From Dechloromonas agitata is5 (lineage in GTDB: Bacteria > Pseudomonadota > Gammaproteobacteria > Burkholderiales > Rhodocyclaceae): 64,000 nt of DNA. The notes beneath the pieces were generated by a model, which did no database searches, was not told the origin of the DNA, and worked only from the letters and a program-made list of their open reading frames with translations. The position numbers and the translations under genes are program-made. The stretch covers positions 3,153,867 through 3,217,866 of the forward strand of contig NZ_KI912532.1 in NCBI RefSeq assembly GCF_000519045.1, given 5' to 3'. Of the stretch, positions 16,720-26,400 are shown one piece after another; position 1 is the first letter of the stretch; the number at the start of each line of letters is the position of its first letter.

Positions 16720-17028
16720 CTACTTTGGCGCCCGCATGATTTGCAGTAATAAAACGAGGAACTCCATGCGCCGATCGGCCTGTCCGCATTTCGCCATCGG
16801 GCTATCGCCCCGCATCGGATCGCGCCCCGGGTCATGAACGCCGGGACTGGAAACCGTTTCAAACCCCCGATTGTCTTGCGCACGTTTCATGCGGGCTTCC
16901 TGCACCCCCCTCGAATGGCAGGGGGGGTCGGAAAGCGTTTTGCTCTCCGACTCCTGGGCCAGCACAAAATCACTCATGCCCAAAGTCGAAATAAAGCCAA
17001 GACTGTACAAAATAGTCGGGGGTTTCAT
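16720..17028 (-). CDS. Small putative exported protein
   Basis: This 102-aa frame opens with ATG at 17028 behind a strong GAGGAGG site. The N-terminus looks like a signal peptide (ILYSLGFISTLGMSDFVLAQ). The rest is hydrophilic with few features (RGVQEARMKRAQDNRG). It ends 25 bp before the hsp20 start, so the two could be co-transcribed. No family is recognised. Confidence 0.4.
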   Translation of the reverse strand: MKPPTILYSLGFISTLGMSDFVLAQESESKTLSDPPCHSRGVQEARMKRAQDNRGFETVSSPGVHDPGRDPMRGDSPMAKCGQADRRMEFLVLLLQIMRAPK

Positions 17029-17073
17029 CACGCCTCCTCAGAGCCCAAAGACCATCAGCGCGAAAAGGCAGAA

Positions 17074-17268
17074 ATGACGATGCAAGATGCCTCATCTGCA
17101 ATGTATTCAGACGGCGGCGCATCCCAAATACATTGGGGCATGTATTTCATTTACCGGACACGGGGTAAATTTCAGACGCGCGTGCAATTCACCCCAAAGG
17201 AGCGTGAATTCAAATACCTGGATGGCAGTAATCGCGTGAAATCGATGTCGAAATTATTGACAGCATGA
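17074..17268 (+). CDS. Hypothetical small protein
   Basis: This 64-aa frame in an AT-richer stretch starts MTMQDASSAMYSDGG and ends FKYLDGSNRVKSMSKLLTA. Its basic/aromatic composition (HWGMYFIYRTRGKFQTRVQF) looks protein-like, but the Shine-Dalgarno is weak. No relative is recognised. Confidence 0.25.
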   Translation: MTMQDASSAMYSDGGASQIHWGMYFIYRTRGKFQTRVQFTPKEREFKYLDGSNRVKSMSKLLTA

Positions 17269-17467
17269 AAGCGGAATCCGCCATGACAATAAATCGCAAT
17301 ACCCGCCGTAACCCCGATTTATTCAGCCATTTCATTCAACGAGGACATCATGTTGCGTAACCAATCTGATAGCGGATACGGCAATCTGTTTCACCCCATG
17401 AACATAATCCGGAGTAAAACTGCCCAATAACGCATGCAACATCATGATTTATTTAACTAAACATTAA

Positions 17468-17482
17468 TGGCATGCTAAATGC
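17468..17482 (+). promoter_or_regulatory. Sigma-54-like promoter of the THxN PEP-CTERM gene
   Basis: TGGCATGCTAAATGC has GG and GC with the obligatory 10-nt spacing. The -24 box is TGGCAT and the -12 box ATGC, slightly off consensus. It lies about 63 nt before the GTG start at 17546 in an otherwise gene-free AT-rich gap (17269-17545). Confidence 0.65.
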
Positions 17483-17545
17483 TGGAATTTCACGACACCC
17501 GAATCAGATGGTGTATTCCGATGAATGAAATACAAGGAGATTGTC

Positions 17546-18424
17546 GTGAAAAACAGCACCCCTTTCAGGAACGTCCTTGCCTCCTCCGCCTTGATGCTTG
17601 GCGTCCTCTCTCCCGCCCACGCCGTGGTGTTCACCTACGATGGTTACGGCGGCTTTGTGCCTGGCACACAGCAAATGGCCCCCCCGGCCACGGCCACTTT
17701 CCAAGGTTATACGCTCGGCACCGGAGAGCGCGGCCAGGTGAGCTGGGGAACGCCAACCGGGGCTGAAGGCCCGTTTGGCGGCCAAAGCGGCCTGGAGATC
17801 AATTCGAACAACCCGAATCTGTTTGTCGGGCAATCGATCTCTCTCGGACAGAGTATCAACTTTGGCTACCTGACCCACTACAACGAACCCATCACGCAGG
17901 CCGGGGGCGACCTCAACAGTGTCAAGGTCGGCTATTACCTCCGCATTTACGCGGATAGCGTCCTGGTGTACTCGATGGATTTCACAGGCAGCAACGCTTT
18001 CGGATTGAATGTCTGGGAAACGTCCAACACCCAGCCTTGCCCGAACAGCGCGCCGGCCGGCACGGCCTTGAGCCACAACGGGAATACGCATACGAGCAAC
18101 GGCAACCCGCAATCCACGTGTGACGATGCCTTTTCGTTCGGTCCGACGAGCGGCAGCAGCCAGTTCTCCTACCTGGGCCACCTCTACGATATTTCCTTCG
18201 CGGGATTCTTCGATCAGTCGGCGCCCGGAGGATCCTTCACTCCAGGCGGAACTTTCTGGTCATCCGAAGAAGGAACCGACAGGGGTTATGTCCAGCTCCG
18301 CCTGAATCAGGTTCCCGAACCCGGCACCATGGCACTTCTGGGCTTATCCTTGCTTGGCCTCCGCATCGTCCAGCAGTTGCGTCGGCCGGTATCGCACCTC
18401 CCTGGCCCCAGTCGCCTCGCCTAG
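17546..18424 (+). CDS. PEP-CTERM sorting protein, THxN type
   Basis: The protein has 292 aa from the GTG at 17546, with AAGGAG 7 nt upstream; an ATG at 17525 is open but has no site. The signal peptide ends SPAHA. A THxN-type signature, FGYLTHYNEPI, is near residue 115. A Cys pair flanks an Asn/Thr-rich loop (CPNSAPAG to STCDDAF). The C-terminal sorting tag is VPEPGTMALLGLSLLGL followed by basic residues, recognised by exosortase XrtA. Proteins of this class are exported and attached or released at the cell surface, often glycosylated. It carries its own sigma-54-like promoter. Confidence 0.88.
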   Translation: MKNSTPFRNVLASSALMLGVLSPAHAVVFTYDGYGGFVPGTQQMAPPATATFQGYTLGTGERGQVSWGTPTGAEGPFGGQSGLEINSNNPNLFVGQSISLGQSINFGYLTHYNEPITQAGGDLNSVKVGYYLRIYADSVLVYSMDFTGSNAFGLNVWETSNTQPCPNSAPAGTALSHNGNTHTSNGNPQSTCDDAFSFGPTSGSSQFSYLGHLYDISFAGFFDQSAPGGSFTPGGTFWSSEEGTDRGYVQLRLNQVPEPGTMALLGLSLLGLRIVQQLRRPVSHLPGPSRLA

Positions 18425-18570
18425 TTCTGTTGCCCCCTGCGGCAAGGGATCGGCCGGCTTCGCGAATCCGCCCCCCCTTGCTGCAGCACAGCAGCGGTCC
18501 CCGCAGCGTCTAGTCTCTGTGCACGGACCAGCCCGGCATCAATCCAGCCATTCGAAGCAAGGGACACGCG

Positions 18571-19085
18571 ATGGGATTTGCACTCTTGTCTCAAGCATTC
18601 CGCAACAACTGCCTCATTCCCCGGTGCTATACGTGCGATGGCTGGAATCTGTCGCCACCCTTGATGTGGATGCACTGGCCGGAGAAAATCCAAAGCCTGG
18701 CGCTGATCGTTGAAGACCCCGATGCACCGGAGAAGCCCTGGACCCACTGGCTGCTCTACAACATCCCGCCCGGCATCCGCAGCCTGTCCGAGGGCATCCC
18801 GCCCGCGGCCTTGCCCGACGGTTGCAGGCAGGGAAAGAACGATTGGGGGCGAACCGGCTATGGCGGCCCTTGCCCGCCGAACGACATGCACCGTTATGTG
18901 CATCACCTCCATGCTCTCGAATGTGCATCACCTCCATGCTCTCGAATGTGCATCACCTCCATGCTCTCGATTGCCTGCTGCCCGACCTGGGCACGCCGAG
19001 CAAGGCCGTGCTGGACCATGCCATGAGAGAACATGTCATCGACCAGGCGATACTCACCGGCCTTTATCGGCGCCCACGCTACTGA
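18571..19085 (+). pseudogene. YbhB/YbcL-type PEBP family protein, frameshifted by tandem repeat
   Basis: The N-terminal part reads as a normal PEBP/Raf-kinase-inhibitor-like protein: FRNNCLIPRCYTCDGWNLSPP, LIVEDPDAPEKPWTHWLLYN, GYGGPCPPNDMHRY. At 18898 a 25-bp unit appears three times. The extra 50 bp shifts the frame, giving a nonsense tail ending at 19026. Reading through with one copy restores VHHLHALDCLLPDLGTPSKA and a normal PEBP C-terminus ending at 19085. One or four copies would be in frame, so this is either a broken gene or a length-variable switch. The Shine-Dalgarno is AAGGGAC. Confidence 0.88.
18898..18972 (+). repeat. 25-bp tandem repeat, three copies, inside PEBP gene
   Basis: The unit begins GTGCATCACC and ends CTCTCGAAT. 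Copies are at 18898-18922, 18923-18947 and 18948-18972; the first two are identical, and the last differs only at the penultimate base (A to T). Confidence 0.97.
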
Positions 19086-19105
19086 CGCAGGCCATCCGCG
19101 ATGGT

Positions 19106-19615
19106 TCAGCGGCGCCAATGGACGCGCAGGCGCTGCTCCCCCTCGTTGTAGTGAAAATCGAGTTCGCCGTGATACGCCTTGTGCACTGCATCGCCCAGAT
19201 CGCGGGCGAGGTGCAGGTCGGTCGTGGTGATCAGAACCCCATCTTCAGCGCGCCCCTCTTCCTGGATGCCCATGATGCGGGCCAGGGGGTGCTCGGCCCC
19301 TTCCTTTTGCGCGTGGTGCCGGATCAAGGCCAGGATTTCGTCGCTGTTGGCCGCGAAAAAGGGGCCGCCGACATAAACGAAGCCGGCCGGAAAATCGTCG
19401 CGAATCCGCTGGCAGGCGGGACAGAGAACCTTGGCTGCCTTCTCGGGCGGCTCGCCTGCCCATTGCCAACGGCCGGCATGAAAAACAGCACCGCACTCGA
19501 CGCAAGCCGATGGCTCGGCGGGTTTTTGCTGCTGCCGGTAGGTGTCATGCTCCCGCTCCTCGCGCAACTGATCGCGGCGAACCGGGTGAAACGTCGTTTC
19601 GGATGTTTGTTTCAT
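19106..19615 (-). CDS. BCAM0308-family protein
   Basis: The protein has 169 aa from the ATG at 19615 (AGGAAAT upstream). A zinc-ribbon-like set of Cys is seen in ACVECGAVF and VLCPACQRIRDDFPAGF. The remainder has FVYVGGPFFAANSDEILALI and ITTTDLHLARDLGDAVHKAY then GELDFHY. This is the BCAM0308 family, of unknown biochemical role, often near stress genes. Its stop faces the PEBP stop 20 bp away. It lies 76 bp downstream of the DHH gene on the same strand. Confidence 0.85.
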   Translation of the reverse strand: MKQTSETTFHPVRRDQLREEREHDTYRQQQKPAEPSACVECGAVFHAGRWQWAGEPPEKAAKVLCPACQRIRDDFPAGFVYVGGPFFAANSDEILALIRHHAQKEGAEHPLARIMGIQEEGRAEDGVLITTTDLHLARDLGDAVHKAYHGELDFHYNEGEQRLRVHWRR

Positions 19616-19691
19616 GGTGATTTCCTTCCTGAAAATCATGCGGCAGGTGCGGGCTCCCCTGCCTCTGAGGTCACGGGACAAGGCGCCTCCT

Positions 19692-20645
19692 TCACAGCAT
19701 CTCCCGGAGCAGGCGCGCAACCTGCTCGACCGGCAAATCGCTGATGCCGGCAACGGTGGCGCGGCCATCGCCGCCATGACGGCGCGCCAGCCGGCCGGCC
19801 AACGCCCCACATTGCCGGGCGGCGCGCAAGCTGACGGTCAATCCGCCACGGCCATTCGGCACCAATACCGCACAAATCCGGCCTGGATTCAGCCTCGCCA
19901 AATAGTTCGCATAGATGCCGATCACGCGACGCGCCCAGGCGGCATCCGGCAACAGGACGGCCGTCAGCCGCTCGGTCTGCAGCATCGGCCGGACATCCAT
20001 GGCCAACGCCAGATCGCCCGCCAGTCGCTGCGCAATACGCAGAAACACATCGCCCTGCATCATGAATTGCAGCGGATCGTGAAACGGCGCCATGCATTGA
20101 TGCAGGACGGCCGGCGGAACGCCAAGGTCGGCCTCGCTGCCGCCATAGGCGTTGTAGTTCAGGCATTCACCCAGCATCTTGAGCAACCGGGTTTTCTTCT
20201 GATCGAGCCCGATGCAGCGGGCCATCTCCTCGGCCACCACGGGCCGATTGTCGCCAAACGCCCCGACCACCGCCCAGGCCCGGTATTGCCCGGACAAATG
20301 GCGATCGACGAGCAGGCTGGTACACAGTCTCGGAGAAGGATCGAGCCTGAGCCGCAACAGCGGGTGCTCCGACCCGGAGGCCGGGTGATGATCGAAACAC
20401 TCGACGCTGACACCTATCCCAAGCAATTCCTGCAAGGCCTGCCGATTGGCCTCGACCGGAAGATCGAGCACGGTCACCGTGTCGCCCGGGCGCGCAGCGA
20501 CGCGCTGCAGCAAATCGTGATCGCCCTTGCGTCCGGTAACCAGCACGGATTCCTTCGGCTGGGCAAGGCGCAGTTGCTGGAGCGCGCACAAGCCATCGGC
20601 ATCGCCATTGAATACGTCGAAATGGGTATAACGGGGCGCCTTCAT
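19692..20645 (-). CDS. DHH-family phosphoesterase-like protein
   Basis: The protein has 317 aa. Motif I is FDVFNGDADGLCALQQ, and the DHH-like motif III is VECFDHHPASG. A C-terminal DHHA1-like block reads GRGGLTVSLRAARQCGALAG. DHH proteins are metal-dependent phosphodiesterases (RecJ, NrnA, PDEs); the short length and divergent motifs leave the substrate open. It is sometimes annotated as an acetyltransferase without evidence. It is likely expressed ahead of the BCAM0308 gene. Confidence 0.8.
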   Translation of the reverse strand: MKAPRYTHFDVFNGDADGLCALQQLRLAQPKESVLVTGRKGDHDLLQRVAARPGDTVTVLDLPVEANRQALQELLGIGVSVECFDHHPASGSEHPLLRLRLDPSPRLCTSLLVDRHLSGQYRAWAVVGAFGDNRPVVAEEMARCIGLDQKKTRLLKMLGECLNYNAYGGSEADLGVPPAVLHQCMAPFHDPLQFMMQGDVFLRIAQRLAGDLALAMDVRPMLQTERLTAVLLPDAAWARRVIGIYANYLARLNPGRICAVLVPNGRGGLTVSLRAARQCGALAGRLARRHGGDGRATVAGISDLPVEQVARLLREML

Positions 20646-20691
20646 GCTGCAGACTCGCTTTTCAATGAGCCAAACTCGAACGCAGGCGCCC

Positions 20692-21111
20692 CTATTTCTG
20701 CAATCGGCTGATGTATTCGATCAGCGCCAGAATGCGGCTACGGACAAACAATTCCGGGTTGTAAGGCACTTCGAACATGACTTCGCCGGAAAGAACGCGA
20801 TAGGCGCTTCCCCAGACCGGCATATCCCGCGTGCCATGCCCCTGGACCATCTCTCGCCCGTCTATGACTTCATAGACGCGGGTAAACGGAAACACCCCCC
20901 TGTTTTCCCGGGCCAGCTTCGTCAGGTCGCTGGCAGACTTGGTCAACATGTGCGCGTACGGGCCATTGCCATCCCCCGCCTCGCCATGGCAAATCAGACA
21001 GTTCTCCCGGTATTCCTCGCGCCCGAAGTCGACACGTTCGGCTGCAACGGACAAGTTGCCAATCGAGCAAAGGAATACCCCCAAGGAATAAGTAACGGTC
21101 GTCAGCTTCAT
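20692..21111 (-). CDS. Periplasmic class I c-type cytochrome
   Basis: The protein has 139 aa with a signal peptide ending about IGNLSVAA. The single haem site is CLICH in YRENCLICHGEAGDGNG; a probable axial Met is in TRDMPVW. This is a monohaem electron carrier or subunit; the partner enzyme is not in the window. It ends 46 bp upstream of the DHH start, same strand. Confidence 0.88.
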   Translation of the reverse strand: MKLTTVTYSLGVFLCSIGNLSVAAERVDFGREEYRENCLICHGEAGDGNGPYAHMLTKSASDLTKLARENRGVFPFTRVYEVIDGREMVQGHGTRDMPVWGSAYRVLSGEVMFEVPYNPELFVRSRILALIEYISRLQK

Positions 21112-21292
21112 GTTGCCCCCCGATCAATACGCCATTCCTGGCTACGGACTCATTCGGATACCGGTGTCGCAGATGCCGAGAAGACATCTGTCGATACCGG
21201 ATTGTCATCCGCTGCCTGCGCCATCACTATCCATGTTTCCCGGTAAAACCCGTACCTGAATCCGGCCAGTCGAACAGCACCGTACGCTGGCC

Positions 21293-21490
21293 TCAACCAC
21301 GCCTGGCATCAGCCAGACTGGCAGCCTCGTGCCCTGGCGCCAGATCGCGCACCGTTGCCCTGAGGAATGCGGCCACGGCAAGCTTCCGCTGCCGATGTGG
21401 CTGGACGCGTCGGTCTGCAACGGGATGATGAAAGGCCTCCACCTTGATCCCCCCCACTTGGCGATGTATCGCGCTTTCTTTGACTTCCAT
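21293..21490 (-). CDS. Hypothetical small basic protein
   Basis: This 65-aa frame starts at ATG 21490 behind a strong AGGAGG site 7 nt away. The sequence MEVKESAIHRQVGGIKVEAF and a His/Arg-rich centre (HHPVADRRVQPHRQRKL) suggest a small nucleic-acid-binding or cytosolic protein. No family is recognised. The strong ribosome-binding site is the main support. Confidence 0.4.
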   Translation of the reverse strand: MEVKESAIHRQVGGIKVEAFHHPVADRRVQPHRQRKLAVAAFLRATVRDLAPGHEAASLADARRG

Positions 21491-21783
21491 GTCAGCTCCT
21501 CCTTTTGTCCGCGCTCGGTGCGTGCCCACCATGAACCGCCCTCTCTCCGGCAACAGCCACTTGCCGAGAGATGACATTCAAATGCCCATTAATTTTTGTC
21601 TGCCTGCCGGCAGGAGGGCTATAGGTATGACTTCGTATTCACAGAGCCATGACATCTACGATTCAATTTGACCGAGCGGATATGTCTTTGCCCGATTGCT
21701 CGCAGACACCCCAGGGATTGGGCCATCCCCCGCCACCCACTTGATTCGGTGTTCTTGGTCTTGTTCATCCAGGGAGTAATCAC

Positions 21784-23307
21784 ATGGCAACGATGCACAT
21801 GGGCAGGGCGCATTGGGCAAGCGCCATGCCGTCACCCCAGGCAAAGTGGCAAGCCACGTTCCTTGCTCGACCAGGAAAGTCACGACTGCATGGCAGCGGC
21901 CATTTTTCCGATTGGCCTGTGGCCAAGGGCTCCGCCGGCAACGCCTGGAGGTCGTCGGAATCCGGTCCGGCACGGGACAAACCCGGTGCGGCGAACAGCG
22001 CGACGCCTCCCCTGCCTTCCCATGCCGGCACGCCAGCGGGAAAGCGCTGCCGCCCGTCGGGCAATACCCAGGGGGCCAGCCTGGTGCTGAATCTGGAAGG
22101 CGAAATACTCTTCGGCACCTCGGAGGCAGCCCGGCTGCTCAAACGAGAGCCGGCCGCGTTGCTCGGCACCCCGGTGAGCGACGTGATTATCGATTTGCCG
22201 CTGCGCCGGGAAACACCGGGCTACAACCTGGCCTACACCGAACTGAATTTCGCCAACGGTGCCTGGCAGAAGTGCCGCTTTCTCGACCAGCAGGGCGTCC
22301 GCCGTTGGCTGGAGATTTCCGCCCGGCCCTTCAAGCTGGGTTCGAGCCGGGCATTTATCGTCCTACTTGGGCAATCCCTCGCGGGAAGCCGCCACAAACA
22401 CGACCTGTCGCGCTTGATCAGTCTGGAAGACAGCAACGACGACGGGGTGCTCATCACGGATGCCGAGGGCGTTATTGTCTATGCCAACGCGGCTTTCGAG
22501 GCGATTACCGGCTACCGCGAGCAAGAGGTAGTTGGCCATACCCCCCTGATGCTCGATGTCCGGCTGAGGGAGCAGGTTTTCCGCCCGGAATTTCTCGCCG
22601 GCCTGGCGCGGGGAGGCGAGAAGCATTGCGTCAGCGTGAATCGCAAAAAATCCGGCGAGTGGTACTTTGCTGAACAGAACATCCGCCCGTTCGTGGATCA
22701 TCAGGGCAAGGTCACGCACATGATTTTCCGCCAGCGCGATTTGAGCGGACAGGACGATTCACAAGATCGACTGGTGCAAATGGCCTATTTCGACGGTTTG
22801 ACGGGCTTGCCCAACCGCAACCTCTTCCTCGACCGCCTGCATCATGAAATGGCGCGTGCAACGCGCTCGCGGAACGGCTTTACCCTGCTCATTCTCGATG
22901 TCGATGCGTTCAAGTCGGTTAACGACAATCACGGCCATCCGGCGGGCGATCAATTACTTCAGGAATTGGCCAGGCGTCTCAGGCGGTGCATTCGCGATTC
23001 CGACACGGTTGCGCGCCTGGGTGGCGACGAATTCACGATTATCCTGACCGAGGTGACCAATCAGTCCGACATCATCGAAGTCATCAACAAGATCAAACAG
23101 GCTGTATCCGCGGACCTGGCCGTGGACGGGGCCCGGTTGCCGATGTCGGTCAGCATCGGCGTCGCCCAGTATCCGACCTGCGGCGAAAACGAGGCCAGCC
23201 TGATACGGGCGGCCGACCAGGCGATGTATGAGGCAAAGCGGGCCGGCGGGGCTGATTGGCGGTTTTTCGGGTGCCCCCATGAAGCACGGCCAGACACCTT
23301 GCCTTGA
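21784..23307 (+). CDS. PAS-GGDEF diguanylate cyclase
   Basis: This 507-aa soluble protein has an N-terminal unstructured region (1-95), a PAS-like region (about 98-195) and a clear PAS domain (about 215-320: DGVLITDAEGVIVYANAAFE, AITGY). The GGDEF domain (about 335-495) has FDGLTGLPNRNLF, LDVDAFKSVNDNHGH, the active site RLGGDEF and the upstream product-inhibition site RDSD five residues before it. It should make c-di-GMP with feedback control. The Shine-Dalgarno is AGGGAG. Given the VpsR-like activator and matrix genes nearby, it may feed their regulation (inference). Confidence 0.93.
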   Translation: MATMHMGRAHWASAMPSPQAKWQATFLARPGKSRLHGSGHFSDWPVAKGSAGNAWRSSESGPARDKPGAANSATPPLPSHAGTPAGKRCRPSGNTQGASLVLNLEGEILFGTSEAARLLKREPAALLGTPVSDVIIDLPLRRETPGYNLAYTELNFANGAWQKCRFLDQQGVRRWLEISARPFKLGSSRAFIVLLGQSLAGSRHKHDLSRLISLEDSNDDGVLITDAEGVIVYANAAFEAITGYREQEVVGHTPLMLDVRLREQVFRPEFLAGLARGGEKHCVSVNRKKSGEWYFAEQNIRPFVDHQGKVTHMIFRQRDLSGQDDSQDRLVQMAYFDGLTGLPNRNLFLDRLHHEMARATRSRNGFTLLILDVDAFKSVNDNHGHPAGDQLLQELARRLRRCIRDSDTVARLGGDEFTIILTEVTNQSDIIEVINKIKQAVSADLAVDGARLPMSVSIGVAQYPTCGENEASLIRAADQAMYEAKRAGGADWRFFGCPHEARPDTLP

Positions 23308-23424
23308 AGCGCGCCTCGCCTGAGGTATCGCCGGACTGACGGTACGCCGCCACGAACCCGACATTGACCCTGCGGCGGCGCCGCACGCCACTTTCCGGGC
23401 CATGATAAGGGTGAGCACGTATAG

Positions 23425-26400
23425 GTGTTTGCCCGTATTCGGCGCATCATTCCAACGATATTTTTCCCTGGACTTGAGGCGAGAATTTCCATGGAGGCAT
23501 GGGTTACCCCCAACCTGGTCGAATCACTTGCTGGCGTCATCGATGTTGCCATTGCGCTGGCGAATGCCGATTTCGGCAATATCCAGCTACGGGATTCCGA
23601 AGGAAAACTCCGGATCATCGCCCAGCGCAATCTGCCCGATTGGTGGCTCGCTTACTGGGAATCCGTCGCTGAGGGAAAGGGGGTCTGTGGAACGGCACTC
23701 GCTGAATCCCGCCCCCTATTCATTCCGGACGTCGCGCAGAGTCCGATCTTCGCCGACCAGGCGAGCCTGGAAATCCAGCAGCGTGCCGGAATTCGGGCGG
23801 TATTTTCGATACCGATTCGGGACAAGGGCGGCGAGTGCATCGGCATGTTCTCGACGCACTACCGCACCTCGCTCACCCCTACCCCGCACATTTCGAAAAT
23901 CCTGGAGTTGCTGGCTGACCATGCCGGCATGCTGATTCTGCATGCACGTGCCGAATATGCGCTGGGCGAAATCAGCCGCCTGTTTGGCGCAGTATTCCAG
24001 AATGCGCCGATCGCCATCGGCATCGCGACACTCCAGGGGATCATCGAACGCACCAATCCGGCCTATTCAGCGCTGCTCGGCTATACCGAAGATGAACTGC
24101 GGGGCATGTCAGGGGCACGATTGCTCCATCCGGAGGACAGAGGCCCGAATCTGTCCGATATCGGGCGATTGCTGGCCGGCACGGTCTCCGAGCTCGAGAT
24201 GGAAAATCGCTACATCCGAAAGGATGGATCAGCCGCTTGGGTGCACAAGTACATATCCTGCCTGCCGGACACCAGCGGCAAGCCCGATCACTTCCTGATC
24301 ATGGCGTCCGACCTGACCGAACGCAAGCGGGTCGAAGCATCCCTCAGGGAAAATGAAGAACGCTTGAATCTCGCTTTTCGGGCGACACAGGATGGGATCT
24401 GGGACTGGAACCTGGAGACCGATGAGGCTTTCTACTCACTGCGCTGGAAGACCATGCTGGGATACGATGAGTCGGACATCGAACCCCATATCAGTGCCTG
24501 GAAACGCTTGCTGCACCCGGATGATCTGCCGAAGGTCATGCGCGTCATCAACGATGTCGTGCAAAAGGGGTGCAATTATGAAATCGAGTTTCGCTTACGG
24601 CACAAGGACGGGTATTACCTGCCGATACTCTCCCGGGGATACCCGGTCCGCTCCGGGGCTGCTGGCCGCATCACGCGAATCGTCGGCACCCATTTTGATC
24701 TCACCGAACTCCGGCGGGCTGAAAATCAGATCCGTGAGAGCGAAGCAGATCTGACGGAAGCGCAAAGACTCTCCCATATCGGCAGTTGGTACTGGGATGC
24801 GCAAACCGGAGCAACCACCGGCTCAACCGAATTACTGCGCATTTATGGATTCGATCCGGCATCGGAAGCAATGCCCAACTTTCAGGATCAACGCGAGCGA
24901 TGTTACCCAGCCGAGGATTGGGAACGGATCAATGCCGTATTCCAGGAAAGTCTCCGTACCGGGGCGGGATATGAAATCGATGTTCGGCTACGCCGTAACG
25001 GCGAATACATCTGGGCAACCATCCGCGGCGAAGTGGTTCGTGATCGTACCGGTCACATTATCGGGATACGCGGTACGGTCCAGGACATCTCGCGGCGCAA
25101 ATCCGCGGAAGAAGCACTTCAGCGAAGCCAGGAACGCTTCCGTGCCCTGGTCCGGGCCAGTTCGGACGCCGTTTATTCGGCCAACGCGGATTGGAGTGGA
25201 TTTCGCTGGGTCGATGGCAAGGAGTTGTTGACCGAGTCCGACGACAAGGGGGAATGGCTGAAGAAAAATGTCATTGCGCAGGACCGCGCGAAGGTTCGGG
25301 CAGAAATCGGCACAGCCGCCGCCAGCAAAAGGATGTTCGAGGTGGAATACCGCGCCATACGCCCCGATCAGAGCATTGGCTGGATGCACACGCGCGCCGT
25401 CCCGATCCTTAGCCCGACGGGTGACATCGAGGAGTGGTTCGGCATGATCAGCGACATCTCGTCGATCAAGATGGCCGAACTTGCCCTGACGGCGAGCGAA
25501 GCCAAATACCGGGCAGCCATCGAAACCACGGCGGACGGTTTCCTGATCCTGGACGAAGCCGGCCGGGTACTTGAAGCCAACGACAGCTATGTCCGGCAAT
25601 CCGGGTATGGCAATGAAGAACTGCGAAGCCTGGCCTTTGCCGATCTCTGTTCCTGCGACACCCGCGAAGAAATCGACACCATTCTCGACACAGTCCGCAA
25701 CAGCGGCCGGGAGCGTTTCCTGATCTGGCTCCGGAACAAAACCGGCAGCACGTTGCCGGCGGAAATCAACATTTCCTTCAAACACGACGAACCAGGCGGA
25801 CGTTTCTACCTGTTCATGCAGAACGTCGAGGAAAAGATGCGCCTGGAGAAAGAATCCCAGGAACAGCGCAGCGCCATGGATGCCCTCGTCAAACGGCAAG
25901 TGGCCTCACAGACCGTCGCCGCCATTGCCCACGAACTGAACCAGCCGCTGGTTGCCGCATCAGCCTACGGTGAAGTGGCACTGGAAATGGCGCGTGCCCA
26001 TGAGCCGCCCATCGAAGAACTGGCGACCATACTCGAAAGGAACATCGAGCAGGTTCACCGGGCCGGGGCGAGCCTGCATCAACTCGTTGCCTTCCTCCAC
26101 AAGACGGAAGTCGAATTTTCGCCGCTCGACATCAACACGACGATCACCAAGGCAGTTGCCATCGTCCGGGAAAACGGCACCACGCCATTCAAGACTGTCC
26201 TCAAGCTGGCGCCCAACCTGCCCAAGGTCCGGGGGAATGAGCTGCAGATCCAGAAGGTCATCATCAACCTGATTCAAAACGGCATCGAGGCGATGCACGA
26301 TGCCGGGGCTGCGAGTGGCGCCATCTCGGTGCGCGTGCGTACGGGTCCCGCCGGCCAGATGGTGCAGGTGACGGTGAGCGATACCGGGCCGGGGCTGGAC

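Noticed and set aside
18898-18972. Three direct repeats considered as a CRISPR array
   Set aside because: The units are contiguous with no spacers and lie inside a coding gene, so this is a tandem repeat.
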